Positions 16,966-24,958 of a DNA stretch of 64,000 bases are shown here, one piece after another. Each line of letters starts with the position of its first letter. Position 1 is the first letter of the stretch. Source of the stretch: Bin87 sp964502995 (GTDB lineage: Bacteria; Chloroflexota; Dehalococcoidia; Lucifugimonadales; UBA3495); the NCBI GenBank assembly GCA_964502995.1, contig CAZCZB010000002.1, positions 81,540 to 145,539 of the forward strand, written 5' to 3'. The position numbers were made by a program, and so were the translations under genes. Under the pieces are notes generated by a model. It searched no databases, was not told the DNA's origin, and saw only the letters and a list, made by a program, of their open reading frames with translations.

Positions 16966-18000
16966 ATGAAAGCTGTGTATATCAACGAAACCGGCGGCAC
17001 CGACGTGCTTATTCATGGCGACCGGCCCGACCCGGAAATCGCTCCCGGCGAAATCCTGATTCGTGTGGGCGGCAGCGCGTTGAATCATCTGGACCTGAAC
17101 CTGCGCGCCGGCAACGCCAGCCGCTTCCCCCACATCCTGGGCTGCGACTTCGCCGGCGAGGTGGTCCAGATCAGCCCCGATTCCGGCACGGACATGAAGG
17201 CGGGCGACCGCGTGCTGGTGGACAATCGCGTCAAGTGCGGCGGCCACGACCTCTGTGAACATTGTTCCGCCGGCCACGACCAATGGTGCGGCCGCCAGAA
17301 ACGCATCGGCGTGGACCTGGACGGAGGACACGCCGATTACGTCGTCGCGCCGGCGATAAACGCCTACACCATCCCCGACGAAATGTCGTTCGCGGAGGCC
17401 GCGGCGCTTCCCATCGCGCTGCATACCTCCTGGCACTGCCTGATCACCCAGGCCAAAATCCAGCCGTGGGATGACGTGCTGGTGCAGGCCGCCGGTTCCG
17501 GCGTGGGCAGCATGGGCATTCAGATTGCCAAGATGATGGGCTGTCGCGTAATCACCACGGCGGGCAGCGACTGGAAACTCGAGGAGGCCAAAAAGTGGGG
17601 CGCCGACGAGGTTATCAACTACCGCGAGGTTGACAGCGTCAGCCAGCGCGTGCGGGAACTGACCGACGGCAAGGGCGTGGACGTGGTGTACGACTGCGTC
17701 GGCGCCGATGTGTGGCACGAGAACATGCTGTGCCTGAAGCAGGAGGGCAGGCTGGTCATCACCGGCGTCACGTCCGGCAGCCAGACCCCTATGGACCTGT
17801 CCATTCTCCACGGACGGCCGTTGCATCTCATGGGCAGCGGCGGCCGCAGCCGTCGCACCATGGCCGACGCCATGAAAATGGTGAACCAGGGAGAGCTGCG
17901 CGGAGTCGTCGGTCGCACCTTCCCGCTTGAGGGGGTCGGCGAAGCGCACCAGGTGATGCACGACCGCGATTTCTACGGCAAACTCGTCATTGAACACTGA
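16966..18000 (+). CDS. Zinc-binding medium-chain dehydrogenase / quinone oxidoreductase-like
   Basis: A 344-residue NAD(P)-dependent MDR enzyme. The GroES-like domain shows GSALNHLDLNLRAG and GCDFAGEV. A four-cysteine structural zinc loop follows (C-GGHDL-C-EH-C-SAGHDQW-C). The Rossmann domain carries QAAGSGVGSMGIQIAKMMG. The catalytic zinc Cys of true alcohol dehydrogenases is replaced by Asn (ALNHLD), which points to a quinone-oxidoreductase or enoyl-reductase-like activity with a retained structural zinc. The ATG at 16966 follows GGAGG. The open frame upstream is not family-like. It is followed by a FAH-family gene. Confidence 0.85.
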   Translation: MKAVYINETGGTDVLIHGDRPDPEIAPGEILIRVGGSALNHLDLNLRAGNASRFPHILGCDFAGEVVQISPDSGTDMKAGDRVLVDNRVKCGGHDLCEHCSAGHDQWCGRQKRIGVDLDGGHADYVVAPAINAYTIPDEMSFAEAAALPIALHTSWHCLITQAKIQPWDDVLVQAAGSGVGSMGIQIAKMMGCRVITTAGSDWKLEEAKKWGADEVINYREVDSVSQRVRELTDGKGVDVVYDCVGADVWHENMLCLKQEGRLVITGVTSGSQTPMDLSILHGRPLHLMGSGGRSRRTMADAMKMVNQGELRGVVGRTFPLEGVGEAHQVMHDRDFYGKLVIEH

Positions 18001-18075
18001 CCGTTACGCGGCAGGTGATACAATACCCATCGCCAAAACGGTGAAACGACAAACCAGAACGGAGGCAGTTCCGCC

Positions 18076-18849
18076 ATGAGAATCGCTCGCTATATTGCCC
18101 ACGGAACCGAGCACTACGGGGTCGTGGACGGCGACAACGTAACCGCCATTGACGGCAGCATTTTTGACTCTCCCATCAAGCTCACCGATCACGTCCATAC
18201 GCTGTCCGACGTGAAACTGCTCGCGCCGGTAATGCCGGGCAAGATCCTGGCGATGGGCCTGAATTACACCAGCCACATCGGCGACCGCCCGGCTCCCCAG
18301 TACCCGATGATCTTCCACAAGACTCCCACCAGCGTCATCGGTCCCGAGGACGCCATCGTGCGGCCCAAGGAAGTCCAGCGCTTCGATGCCGAAGGCGAAA
18401 TGGTGTTGGTCATCAAGGACCGCTGCAAGAACGCGTCCAAAGAAGACGCCCTGAACCACGTGCTCGGCTACACCTGCGGCAACGACGTGAGCGCCCGCGA
18501 CTGGCAGCGCAAGGACCGCAACGAGAACAACTCCGACTGGTGGCGCGCCAAGTCAGCGGACACCTTCTCGCCCATGGGTCCCTGGATCGAAACCGACATC
18601 GACCCCCACGATCAGCACCTCCGAACCCGGGTCAACGGCAATGAAGAGCAGAACGAGTCCACGGCCCACCTGATCTTCGACGTGCCGACGATGATCGAGT
18701 TCATCACCCGGTACGTCACACTGGAAGCCGGCGACTGCATCTTCACCGGCACGCCGGGCACCACCTCCGACATGGCTGACGGCGCGGTCTGCGAGATCGA
18801 CATCAGCGGCATCGGCGTCCTGCGGAATCCGGTCAAGCTGGAATCGTAG
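18076..18849 (+). CDS. Fumarylacetoacetate hydrolase-family protein
   Basis: A 257-residue FAH-superfamily enzyme. Members hydrolyse or decarboxylate acylpyruvates and 2-keto-diacids late in aromatic catabolism. The domain starts with ILAMGLNYTSHIGD and contains the metal-binding FDAEGEMVLVIK (Glu-x-Glu type). It also has GYTCGNDVSARDWQ and the terminal GDCIFTGTPGT. GGAGG lies before the ATG and a TACAAT element lies at 18019. It follows a dehydrogenase on the same strand. This pairing fits a small degradation route, but the substrate is unknown. Confidence 0.87.
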   Translation: MRIARYIAHGTEHYGVVDGDNVTAIDGSIFDSPIKLTDHVHTLSDVKLLAPVMPGKILAMGLNYTSHIGDRPAPQYPMIFHKTPTSVIGPEDAIVRPKEVQRFDAEGEMVLVIKDRCKNASKEDALNHVLGYTCGNDVSARDWQRKDRNENNSDWWRAKSADTFSPMGPWIETDIDPHDQHLRTRVNGNEEQNESTAHLIFDVPTMIEFITRYVTLEAGDCIFTGTPGTTSDMADGAVCEIDISGIGVLRNPVKLES

Positions 18850-18875
18850 CCCACGGCTGCGGATACCACATGCGA

Positions 18876-18902
18876 CAGGGGCGGGTTTGAAACCCGCCCC
18901 TG
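18876..18902. terminator. Intrinsic terminator hairpin after the FAH gene
   Basis: A nearly loopless palindrome (CAGGGGCGGGTTT G AAACCCGCCCCTG) is followed by AACTTTTC. It lies between convergent genes, so it can serve both. In practice the central TTTGAAA would form the loop. Confidence 0.68.
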
Positions 18903-18959
18903 AACTTTTCGGGACACAACATCCCGACCAGGCTCCCGAATTGCCGGCTGCCCAAATTT

Positions 18960-20105
18960 TCAGAACGGATACTGCACCGTTGCCTGCGCGCTCTCATGCG
19001 GCCACACAACCACCTTGCGTCCGGCCTGCCGCTGCACCAGGGATACTTCGTGCCCCACCTGCCGGCCGGATTCCTCGATTCGGAACCGCCCGTAGAAAGT
19101 GGTGAAGTCCAACTCTCCGGCGGCCGCGCGCAGGGCATCATCCTGCACCGATCCCGCCTCCTGCGCGCAACGCTGGGCGATGAATCCACCGGCGAACGCC
19201 TGGGCCATCGGGTAGTCCACCGGGAGTCCGGAGGTCGCCGCCGCCAGGGCTAGAATTTGAAGAGCCTCGCCTGAGTTTGGGCCGAAGTCGGGCTGCGGGA
19301 CGCTCACGGCCGGCTCCCATTGGCTCGGGCCGATAAAGCCGTCGGCCATCTGACCCAACTCGTTGGCGAACTCGGCAATGGGCGTCGCGACGACCACCGC
19401 CAGCCCAATGTTGTTGCGGTTGGCCAGGCCGGCCAGGGCCCGGGCGGTTCCGATGTCATGGCGAATCCTTCCAATACCCACCACCAGATCCGGTTCCAGG
19501 TCGGCAACGGCACGGGCAATTTCGGCAAAACGCGTCTGCGAGGGACGGTACCTCAGATCCAATTCGGTGGTGAAACCCAAATCGTGCGCGGTGGTCTCCA
19601 CGCCGCGGGCGACCACACGCGCAAATGCGCCGGTATCGATGCGGAGAATCACCAGCTTGCTGGCATCGGGATTGCACTGCCTGGCCAGATGGGGAGCGCC
19701 GATCAGGTATTGGTCTGCCGGCGTGAGGATGCCCACGGTGTTGCTGTAACCCCGGGCGAACAGAGCGTCCCCGGCGCCGCCGTGGTTCCACATCACCTTG
19801 CCGTGCGATTCCGAGACTTCGGCCGCGGCGGTAGTTAACCCCGCTGAATATGGTCCGAAAAGCAGATCGGCATTGTCCAGCGTTATCAGGCGTTCGGTGT
19901 TTTGCTGGGCGCCCTCCGCCAGGCTGCCGTCGTCATAATGGACCACGTCGATCTGGTATGACTGGCTGCCCAGGGTCAATCCGCCCTGGGAGTTGGTGTA
20001 CTCAGCCCAGGCTGTGATGCCGGCGAGAGCCTGGCGTCCCTGGGTGGCGAACTGTCCGGTGAGCGATGCCGAGATGCCGGCCTTAATCTGTGCTGTCGTA
20101 GTCAT
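18960..20105 (-). CDS. Type-1 periplasmic-binding-fold protein without signal peptide
   Basis: A 381-residue protein with the bilobal fold of Leu/Ile/Val-type solute receptors (Peripla_BP_6). It starts IKAGISASLTGQFATQGRQALAGITAWAEYTNSQGG, and includes LLFGPYSAGLTTAAAEVSES and PDLVVGIG. Its N-terminus runs straight into the fold with no hydrophobic signal, lipobox or transmembrane segment, so it should be cytosolic. Signal-less relatives act as ligand sensors (AmiC is the known case). No permease or ATPase of the branched-chain family is adjacent. A FIST-domain sensor gene lies 56 nt upstream on the same strand, suggesting a shared sensory role. Confidence 0.75.
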   Translation of the reverse strand: MTTTAQIKAGISASLTGQFATQGRQALAGITAWAEYTNSQGGLTLGSQSYQIDVVHYDDGSLAEGAQQNTERLITLDNADLLFGPYSAGLTTAAAEVSESHGKVMWNHGGAGDALFARGYSNTVGILTPADQYLIGAPHLARQCNPDASKLVILRIDTGAFARVVARGVETTAHDLGFTTELDLRYRPSQTRFAEIARAVADLEPDLVVGIGRIRHDIGTARALAGLANRNNIGLAVVVATPIAEFANELGQMADGFIGPSQWEPAVSVPQPDFGPNSGEALQILALAAATSGLPVDYPMAQAFAGGFIAQRCAQEAGSVQDDALRAAAGELDFTTFYGRFRIEESGRQVGHEVSLVQRQAGRKVVVWPHESAQATVQYPF

Positions 20106-20161
20106 GCTGCTAGAACTGTCCCTTTAGCCCCCGTCCCTCGTGGGAACGAGGAGGAATGCGA

Positions 20162-21352
20162 TCAGCCGCGCGGGCGGAATATCCCGAAGCTGCTGGTGTA
20201 ACCATGCAGGAATGTGGTCCCGCTGACCGGGCCAATTTCACCGTTGCAGAAAAAGCCGCCGAGCGGCACTCCGGCGCCCACTTTCTGGTGGAATACCTCG
20301 GTGTCATGGTTGGGGCGGCCATACAGATACTTGCCACGCCCCAGGCAGGAAAACAGCAGCGCGCCGTGCGCGGGGTTCTCGCGGTTGTCGATGGCGTACC
20401 GTTCCAGCACCGCCGAGAGGTCGTCGGCGGAGGTGTCGGCGTCGCGCAGGTGGAACTGCACCAGTTGTCCCTCTTTGAGCATCTCGCCGATGGCGAGCAC
20501 GCCGCTGCGCTGGTCCATGCCCATCACGTTGCGGATCAGGAAATCGCCCTGCTGAGGCTGGTCGATCAACGCGTCCATCACCACCCCCAGGAACAGGGAG
20601 TGCTGCATCAGTTCGCGGTCTTTCTGGTCGGACTGCTGGAAAATGCCGCGCAGCACGTTGATGGGCTGCTCGCCGTCAAGTTCCACCAGGAAATTGCGGT
20701 CGCTGCGCGTGATGCGCATGGGCTGGCCAATTGGACGGCAACCCTGGGCTACCACCGTCTCGACCACAATGTTGCCGGACAGCGCTACGCCCACCGCACC
20801 GGAGTCGTGGTATTGGTGGCCCAGGAACAGCCCGTTCTGGCGCGCGCCCTGTCCGGCGCTGGCCAGACCACCAATCTTGGCTGCCGCGGGGTAGGCATAG
20901 TCCATGCCGAGCAGGAGGTTCTGCGCCGGGAACGACATGGGATCGGCGAGCAGCACGAACTGCGGTTCGTCGCCCGGGCTCACGCCCAGAGATTCATGCC
21001 ATTCGTCCGGCCCGGCATCGAGGCTGGGCAGATTGTCCCCCTCCAGCCGCAGCGGATGGATATTGACCCCGGGCAGGCTCGCTGCCGTAAGGGACACGGC
21101 GGGTTCCTGCTCGACCTCTGATCCGCCGCCGATGATGCCGCCGCCGGAACAGCCGAGCACGATGACCTGCTGGCCCAGCATCTCTGCCACCATTTCGGGC
21201 AGGTTGGCATAGTCGGACGCGTACTCCGATGATGCGAACACGACCGCCAGGTCGGCGGCGTTATCACCCAGCGTTGTGCGCACAGACGCAACGCACTCTG
21301 ACAGCGCGGCCCGCAGGGAATTCTGTTGTGATATGGCGGAAGCCCATTGCAT
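20162..21352 (-). CDS. FIST-domain (FIST N + FIST C) sensory protein
   Basis: A 396-residue protein made only of a FIST N domain (about 1-200) and a FIST C domain (about 210-390). FIST domains are predicted small-ligand sensors, usually fused to kinases or chemotaxis outputs. Visible signatures are VIVLGCSGGGIIGGGSEVE near residue 60, NLLLGMDYAYPAAAKIGGLASAG, and the C-terminal ALLFSCLGRGKYLYG and PLGGFFCNGEIGP. There is no membrane segment or output domain. The ATG at 21352 follows GAGGTG. A TATACT -10-like element on the minus strand sits at 21404-21399. It appears co-transcribed with the signal-less binding protein. Confidence 0.83.
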   Translation of the reverse strand: MQWASAISQQNSLRAALSECVASVRTTLGDNAADLAVVFASSEYASDYANLPEMVAEMLGQQVIVLGCSGGGIIGGGSEVEQEPAVSLTAASLPGVNIHPLRLEGDNLPSLDAGPDEWHESLGVSPGDEPQFVLLADPMSFPAQNLLLGMDYAYPAAAKIGGLASAGQGARQNGLFLGHQYHDSGAVGVALSGNIVVETVVAQGCRPIGQPMRITRSDRNFLVELDGEQPINVLRGIFQQSDQKDRELMQHSLFLGVVMDALIDQPQQGDFLIRNVMGMDQRSGVLAIGEMLKEGQLVQFHLRDADTSADDLSAVLERYAIDNRENPAHGALLFSCLGRGKYLYGRPNHDTEVFHQKVGAGVPLGGFFCNGEIGPVSGTTFLHGYTSSFGIFRPRG

Positions 21353-21603
21353 GATAGACACCTCACGGGCTTGCGAAATACTCGTTGGAGATGGCGGCAG
21401 TATAGCACAGGGGCCGGGCATTTCAGGCCGGAAAATCACCGGCATCCGGTTGCGCCACCGACTACGGGCCACGTATTCAGCAGGTTTGGCGGCGCCGCCG
21501 CCTGTTACCGTCATTTGACTAGAAACGGCCCGGCAGGTATATCTGTGTCCGCCACCCGGATGTCCCGGCGTGGCTCGAAAATGCGATCAAGGCAGGTGTT
21601 TCC

Positions 21604-22113
21604 ATGGCGGAATTGAGTCCGGCAACAGTGCTGGCGGAACTGAAGAAGAACGGCGCTACCCACGTCGTCTGGCTCCCGGACAGCGAGACCAACTTTCTCT
21701 ATGTCCTGATGAGCGAGGAACCCAGCCTGGACCTGGTGCCGGTGAGCCGTGAAGGCCACGCTTTCTCAACGGCCGCCGGTCTCGCCGCCGGCGGCAAGAA
21801 GCCCGTGATCCTGATCCAGAACACCGGCATGATGGAGTCGGGCGACTCCCTGCGCGGTTGGGGCCTGGGCATGAACGTGCCGGTGGTGATGATGGTGGGA
21901 TACCGGGGCTGGACGCGCCACGGAATCATCAACGACACCGCCGCCTTTTACACTGAGCGGTTTTTGCACGCGTTCAACATCAACTACTATCTGGTTGAAT
22001 CGGACGAGGACGCGGACCGAATCTCCATCGCATTCGCTGAGGCGCAGCGCGAAAAACGCCCCGTGGCAGTCCTGGTGGGCGATGAGTACCACGGTTTCAA
22101 CGTGAGCCGGTAG
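21604..22113 (+). CDS. ThDP-dependent decarboxylase, pyrimidine-binding subunit (ComD-like)
   Basis: A 169-residue protein corresponding to the N-terminal ThDP-binding half of phosphonopyruvate or sulfopyruvate decarboxylases. The conserved cofactor-activating Glu lies in SREGHAFSTAAGLA. A QNTGMMESGDSLRG segment follows. In archaea ComD and ComE form sulfopyruvate decarboxylase in coenzyme M synthesis. In bacteria split pairs act on sulfopyruvate or phosphonopyruvate. The partner half is the next gene. The start has AAGGCAGGTG upstream. Confidence 0.82.
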   Translation: MAELSPATVLAELKKNGATHVVWLPDSETNFLYVLMSEEPSLDLVPVSREGHAFSTAAGLAAGGKKPVILIQNTGMMESGDSLRGWGLGMNVPVVMMVGYRGWTRHGIINDTAAFYTERFLHAFNINYYLVESDEDADRISIAFAEAQREKRPVAVLVGDEYHGFNVSR

Positions 22114-22238
22114 CCGTTTCCACCAAGTCAACCATCGACAAGTCAACGATCGAACGCACGGGAGATTCTTTCGGGCGAAATCCCATCGCAAGCCCCGTGC
22201 GTTATCATGATGTTCAGGTTCCAAAGGAAGTGTTTGAG

Positions 22239-22832
22239 ATGATGAAGACAGCCGAAATGCTCGAGATTTTCGCCAGGCACCGTGGCGATTCCGTGGTGAT
22301 ACCGGGGCGCGGCGGCCGTTTCTGGGTCGATATCAGCGACCAGCCCGACCGCGATCTGCCTCTGGGCGACCCCGCCATGGGGGGCCATGCGTCCTTCGCG
22401 CTCGGCTTGGCTCTGGCGCTTCCCGACCAACGCGTGGTGCTGTTCGATTCCGAAGGCGACGTATTGATGGGCATGGGCGCTCTCCCCACCATCGCCGAAA
22501 AGGCTCCCGAAAACCTGTACCACTTCATGCTGGACAATGGAGTGTACGCGACCACCGGAGGCCAACCGGTCCCCAACGCGGAGCAGATGGAATACGACGT
22601 CGTGGCCCAGGGATGCGGATACCCCTCCACCTACGCCATCGACAATCTGGAGGACTTCGCCAGTCAGATCGAAGAGATTTTGAGCAAACCGGGCCCGGTA
22701 TTCGTCGCCCTGAAGATAGACCCCGAAATCATCAATGAACCCATCAACGCCCGGCCGCAGTGGCAGCGCAAAACCCGCAACCAGGCCGTGGCCGATATGC
22801 AATCCGAACTGGGAATACGGACACCGCAATAA
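22239..22832 (+). CDS. ThDP-dependent decarboxylase, diphosphate-binding subunit (ComE-like)
   Basis: A 197-residue C-terminal half of the split ThDP decarboxylase. The diphosphate/Mg motif is present in modified form as SEGDVLMGMG (usually G-D-G-x-L-M) and closes with LDNGVYATTGGQP, typical of sulfopyruvate and phosphonopyruvate decarboxylases. Both adjacent ATGs at 22239 are possible, with AGGAAG 8 nt upstream. Together with the preceding gene it should make an alpha/beta enzyme converting a 3-sulfo- or 3-phosphonopyruvate-like acid to its aldehyde. No phosphoenolpyruvate mutase or coenzyme M gene is in view. Confidence 0.82.
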   Translation: MMKTAEMLEIFARHRGDSVVIPGRGGRFWVDISDQPDRDLPLGDPAMGGHASFALGLALALPDQRVVLFDSEGDVLMGMGALPTIAEKAPENLYHFMLDNGVYATTGGQPVPNAEQMEYDVVAQGCGYPSTYAIDNLEDFASQIEEILSKPGPVFVALKIDPEIINEPINARPQWQRKTRNQAVADMQSELGIRTPQ

Positions 22833-22985
22833 CCGGAACCATATGCTTTCACCAATTCAAGGAAATTGCACAGCCCTGCCGCACCGAGTGTTGTTGACAT
22901 TGTGCTACGTTAGTTGGTGCAACACATACCCGCACCGACGAACGCTTTGTCCGGTCAAAAGCATGAGGCCGGCAGGGACGCGCGC

Positions 22986-23996
22986 ATGACCACCACCACA
23001 TTCACCTCCACCGTCAATAACAGCCTCGTCGGAAACGCCCTGCAACTGCTCGCAGCCGGCCTTGGGCCATACGTGTCCGGCAAAGTGCGCGAAGCCGCCG
23101 GCATGGGTCGCTACGTTCCGGATGACCTGGATCGGGTCGGGGACATTGAAGGCGACGTGTCGCTGATTCTGCGGGTGATGGCCGCAGGGTGGAACGAAGT
23201 ATTCCGCGACCACCTGGGCCCCATCGAACGCAGCCTGGTGTCCGAAATCCGCGAAACCCGCAACCGGTGGGCTCACCAGGAATCATTCAACGACGACGAC
23301 CTCGACCGGGCTCTGGATTCGATTGCGCGCCTCCTGTCCGCGGTATCTGCGGATACCGAAGCGCACCGGGTCAACAAGGTAAAGCATCATCTCCGCAGGC
23401 AACGCTACGCTCCCCAACGCGGAGCGGCCCCAGCCCCGGCGCGGAATTCCTCGAAAACGCACGCCGATGCGACGCCAGAGTCTGCACCTCCCGGCAGTCA
23501 TCAAGACCCTGCCCAGGAGGAAATCACCGTGCCTGATGTCCATCCCCGGAGCCGCGGCACGAACACCGGAGCGCCCGAGACCTCGGCCGGCAATCCCGAT
23601 GCCCCGGTTTCCGACAGCTCCGGCCGGGTGGAATTCCTGATCGCCCGCGGAATGGAGCAGCGGAAGCTGCGAGAGTTCGAGGAGGCCATCGCCGCCTTTG
23701 AAGAGGCCATCGAACTGGACCGGGAAAACCCCGAGGCATGGTACAACCGCGGCCTCACCTGGGGACACATGGGGGAGTACAAGCGCGCGATTAACGACAT
23801 CAACCGCGCCCTCAGCATCAACCGGGAATACTCGGATGCTTACAACGCTCGTGGTTACGCCCGGTTCTGCCTGGGCGATCTCACCCGCGCCAGCCATGAC
23901 TTCGAAGACGCCCTGAGCCTGGACCCCGATGATGAGCTGGCCCGCGTGAACCTCGAAATGGTCCGGAAACGCCTGGAAGAACGCGGCGGTCGGTAA
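22986..23996 (+). CDS. Swt1-type HEPN domain fused to TPR repeats
   Basis: A 336-residue two-part protein. Residues about 1-125 match the Swt1-like HEPN domain: LLAAGLGPYV, WNEVFRDHLGPIERSLVSEIRE, then RNRWAHQ near residue 92. This supplies the R-x4-6-H motif of HEPN ribonucleases. A Pro/Ser/Thr-rich linker (about 130-215) follows. Three TPR units then run to the end, with WYNRGLTWGHMGEYKRAINDINRAL typical. HEPN domains are common in toxin, defence and RNA-processing proteins, and TPR suggests a protein partner. I chose the ATG at 22986 with GGCAGGGAC before it. No antitoxin-like gene is adjacent. Confidence 0.78.
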   Translation: MTTTTFTSTVNNSLVGNALQLLAAGLGPYVSGKVREAAGMGRYVPDDLDRVGDIEGDVSLILRVMAAGWNEVFRDHLGPIERSLVSEIRETRNRWAHQESFNDDDLDRALDSIARLLSAVSADTEAHRVNKVKHHLRRQRYAPQRGAAPAPARNSSKTHADATPESAPPGSHQDPAQEEITVPDVHPRSRGTNTGAPETSAGNPDAPVSDSSGRVEFLIARGMEQRKLREFEEAIAAFEEAIELDRENPEAWYNRGLTWGHMGEYKRAINDINRALSINREYSDAYNARGYARFCLGDLTRASHDFEDALSLDPDDELARVNLEMVRKRLEERGGR

Positions 23997-24039
23997 CCCC
24001 AGACTCCGGTTGCCTGCGCTCCGGGCGTCTCAAACTCGA

Positions 24040-24957
24040 TCAGGCTCCCATTTCGCCCAGAAACTCCCGCATTCTGGCCACGCACCAGTCGGGGTAGATC
24101 ACGTTGACCCCGTGACCCAGTCCGGGCCATGTGACCAGGCGGCTGTTGGGAATCTCCGCCGCCATGAACTCCTGCTGCTCCATGCCAGTGGTCAGCGATT
24201 CGTCGCCGGTCAGCAGCAGCGTGGGAACGGTTATGTTCTTCAGGTGCGGTCCGAAATCGAGGCTGTCCAGATAACTGTGCAGCGCTTGCCCAATTTCAGC
24301 CGGTGTCTTGTCCATCTCCTCGATGTACCAGTCTTTCAACCCGTCCGGCGCGTGCCGCATGTCCAGCCGGAAGTTGATGGTGGCAGCAGACCAGGCGCCG
24401 ATCCCTCCCTGCTCCATGGTGGCCAGCCAACTGCCTCCCGGAGTCGCGTTTTCTCGGCGCGTGAGCCGGCACGGCGAGTTGCACAGCACCAGCGCCCGAC
24501 AGCGTTCAGGATAATCGTGCGCGAACTGCATGCCCATGATGCCGCCAAATGACTCGCCAACGTACACAACCCGCTCGGCTCCGGCGTCGTCCAGGATGGC
24601 CAGCAGGTCGCCGATCAACGTTTCCAGGGTGGGTTCGTACCGCTCCGGGTCGATGGCCGACTGACCCATGCCCCGCATGTCGGGACGGATCACTCGATAC
24701 TCACGGCTGAGCAGGGGCGGCCAGTTGTACCAGAAGTTGCCGTTGCGGGAGAACCCGTGCTGCAGCACGATGGCGTCCCGCGATGCGCGCCACGGGTCGG
24801 TGAAATCGTCCAGGTAGTAGTGGAGTTGTGCCTCGCCGCGCTGGATGGTGGGCCTGTCGGCCTCCCGATTGCGGTTTCGGCTGGTATAGCATACCCTTGC
24901 GCCGGCGGCAACGCACCGCACCCACTCATAACCGACGCGAACCGGAGGAACCGGCAA
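24040..24957 (-). CDS. Alpha/beta-fold hydrolase, probable start-codon change
   Basis: A serine hydrolase of the alpha/beta superfamily. The oxyanion region is HGFSRNGNFW, the nucleophile elbow GESFGGIMG, an acid is in TGDESL and the catalytic His is in GLGHGVN. Substrate unknown; relatives include 3-oxoadipate enol-lactonase and esterases. The family-like sequence begins at PTIQRGEAQLHYYLDD. Immediately before it, at 24855-24853, the codon is AGG, 5 nt after a perfect GGGAGG at 24866-24861. The natural start was therefore probably ATG there, now AGG by mutation or sequence error. The ATG at 24957 gives a 34-residue extension and abuts the divergent hdc start. Confidence 0.78.
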   Translation of the reverse strand: MPVPPVRVGYEWVRCVAAGARVCYTSRNRNREADRPTIQRGEAQLHYYLDDFTDPWRASRDAIVLQHGFSRNGNFWYNWPPLLSREYRVIRPDMRGMGQSAIDPERYEPTLETLIGDLLAILDDAGAERVVYVGESFGGIMGMQFAHDYPERCRALVLCNSPCRLTRRENATPGGSWLATMEQGGIGAWSAATINFRLDMRHAPDGLKDWYIEEMDKTPAEIGQALHSYLDSLDFGPHLKNITVPTLLLTGDESLTTGMEQQEFMAAEIPNSRLVTWPGLGHGVNVIYPDWCVARMREFLGEMGA

Positions 24958-24958
24958 T

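Noticed and set aside
22885..22915. TTGACA upstream of the Swt1-HEPN gene
   Set aside because: No acceptable -10 hexamer lies 16-18 nt downstream, so I did not call a promoter.
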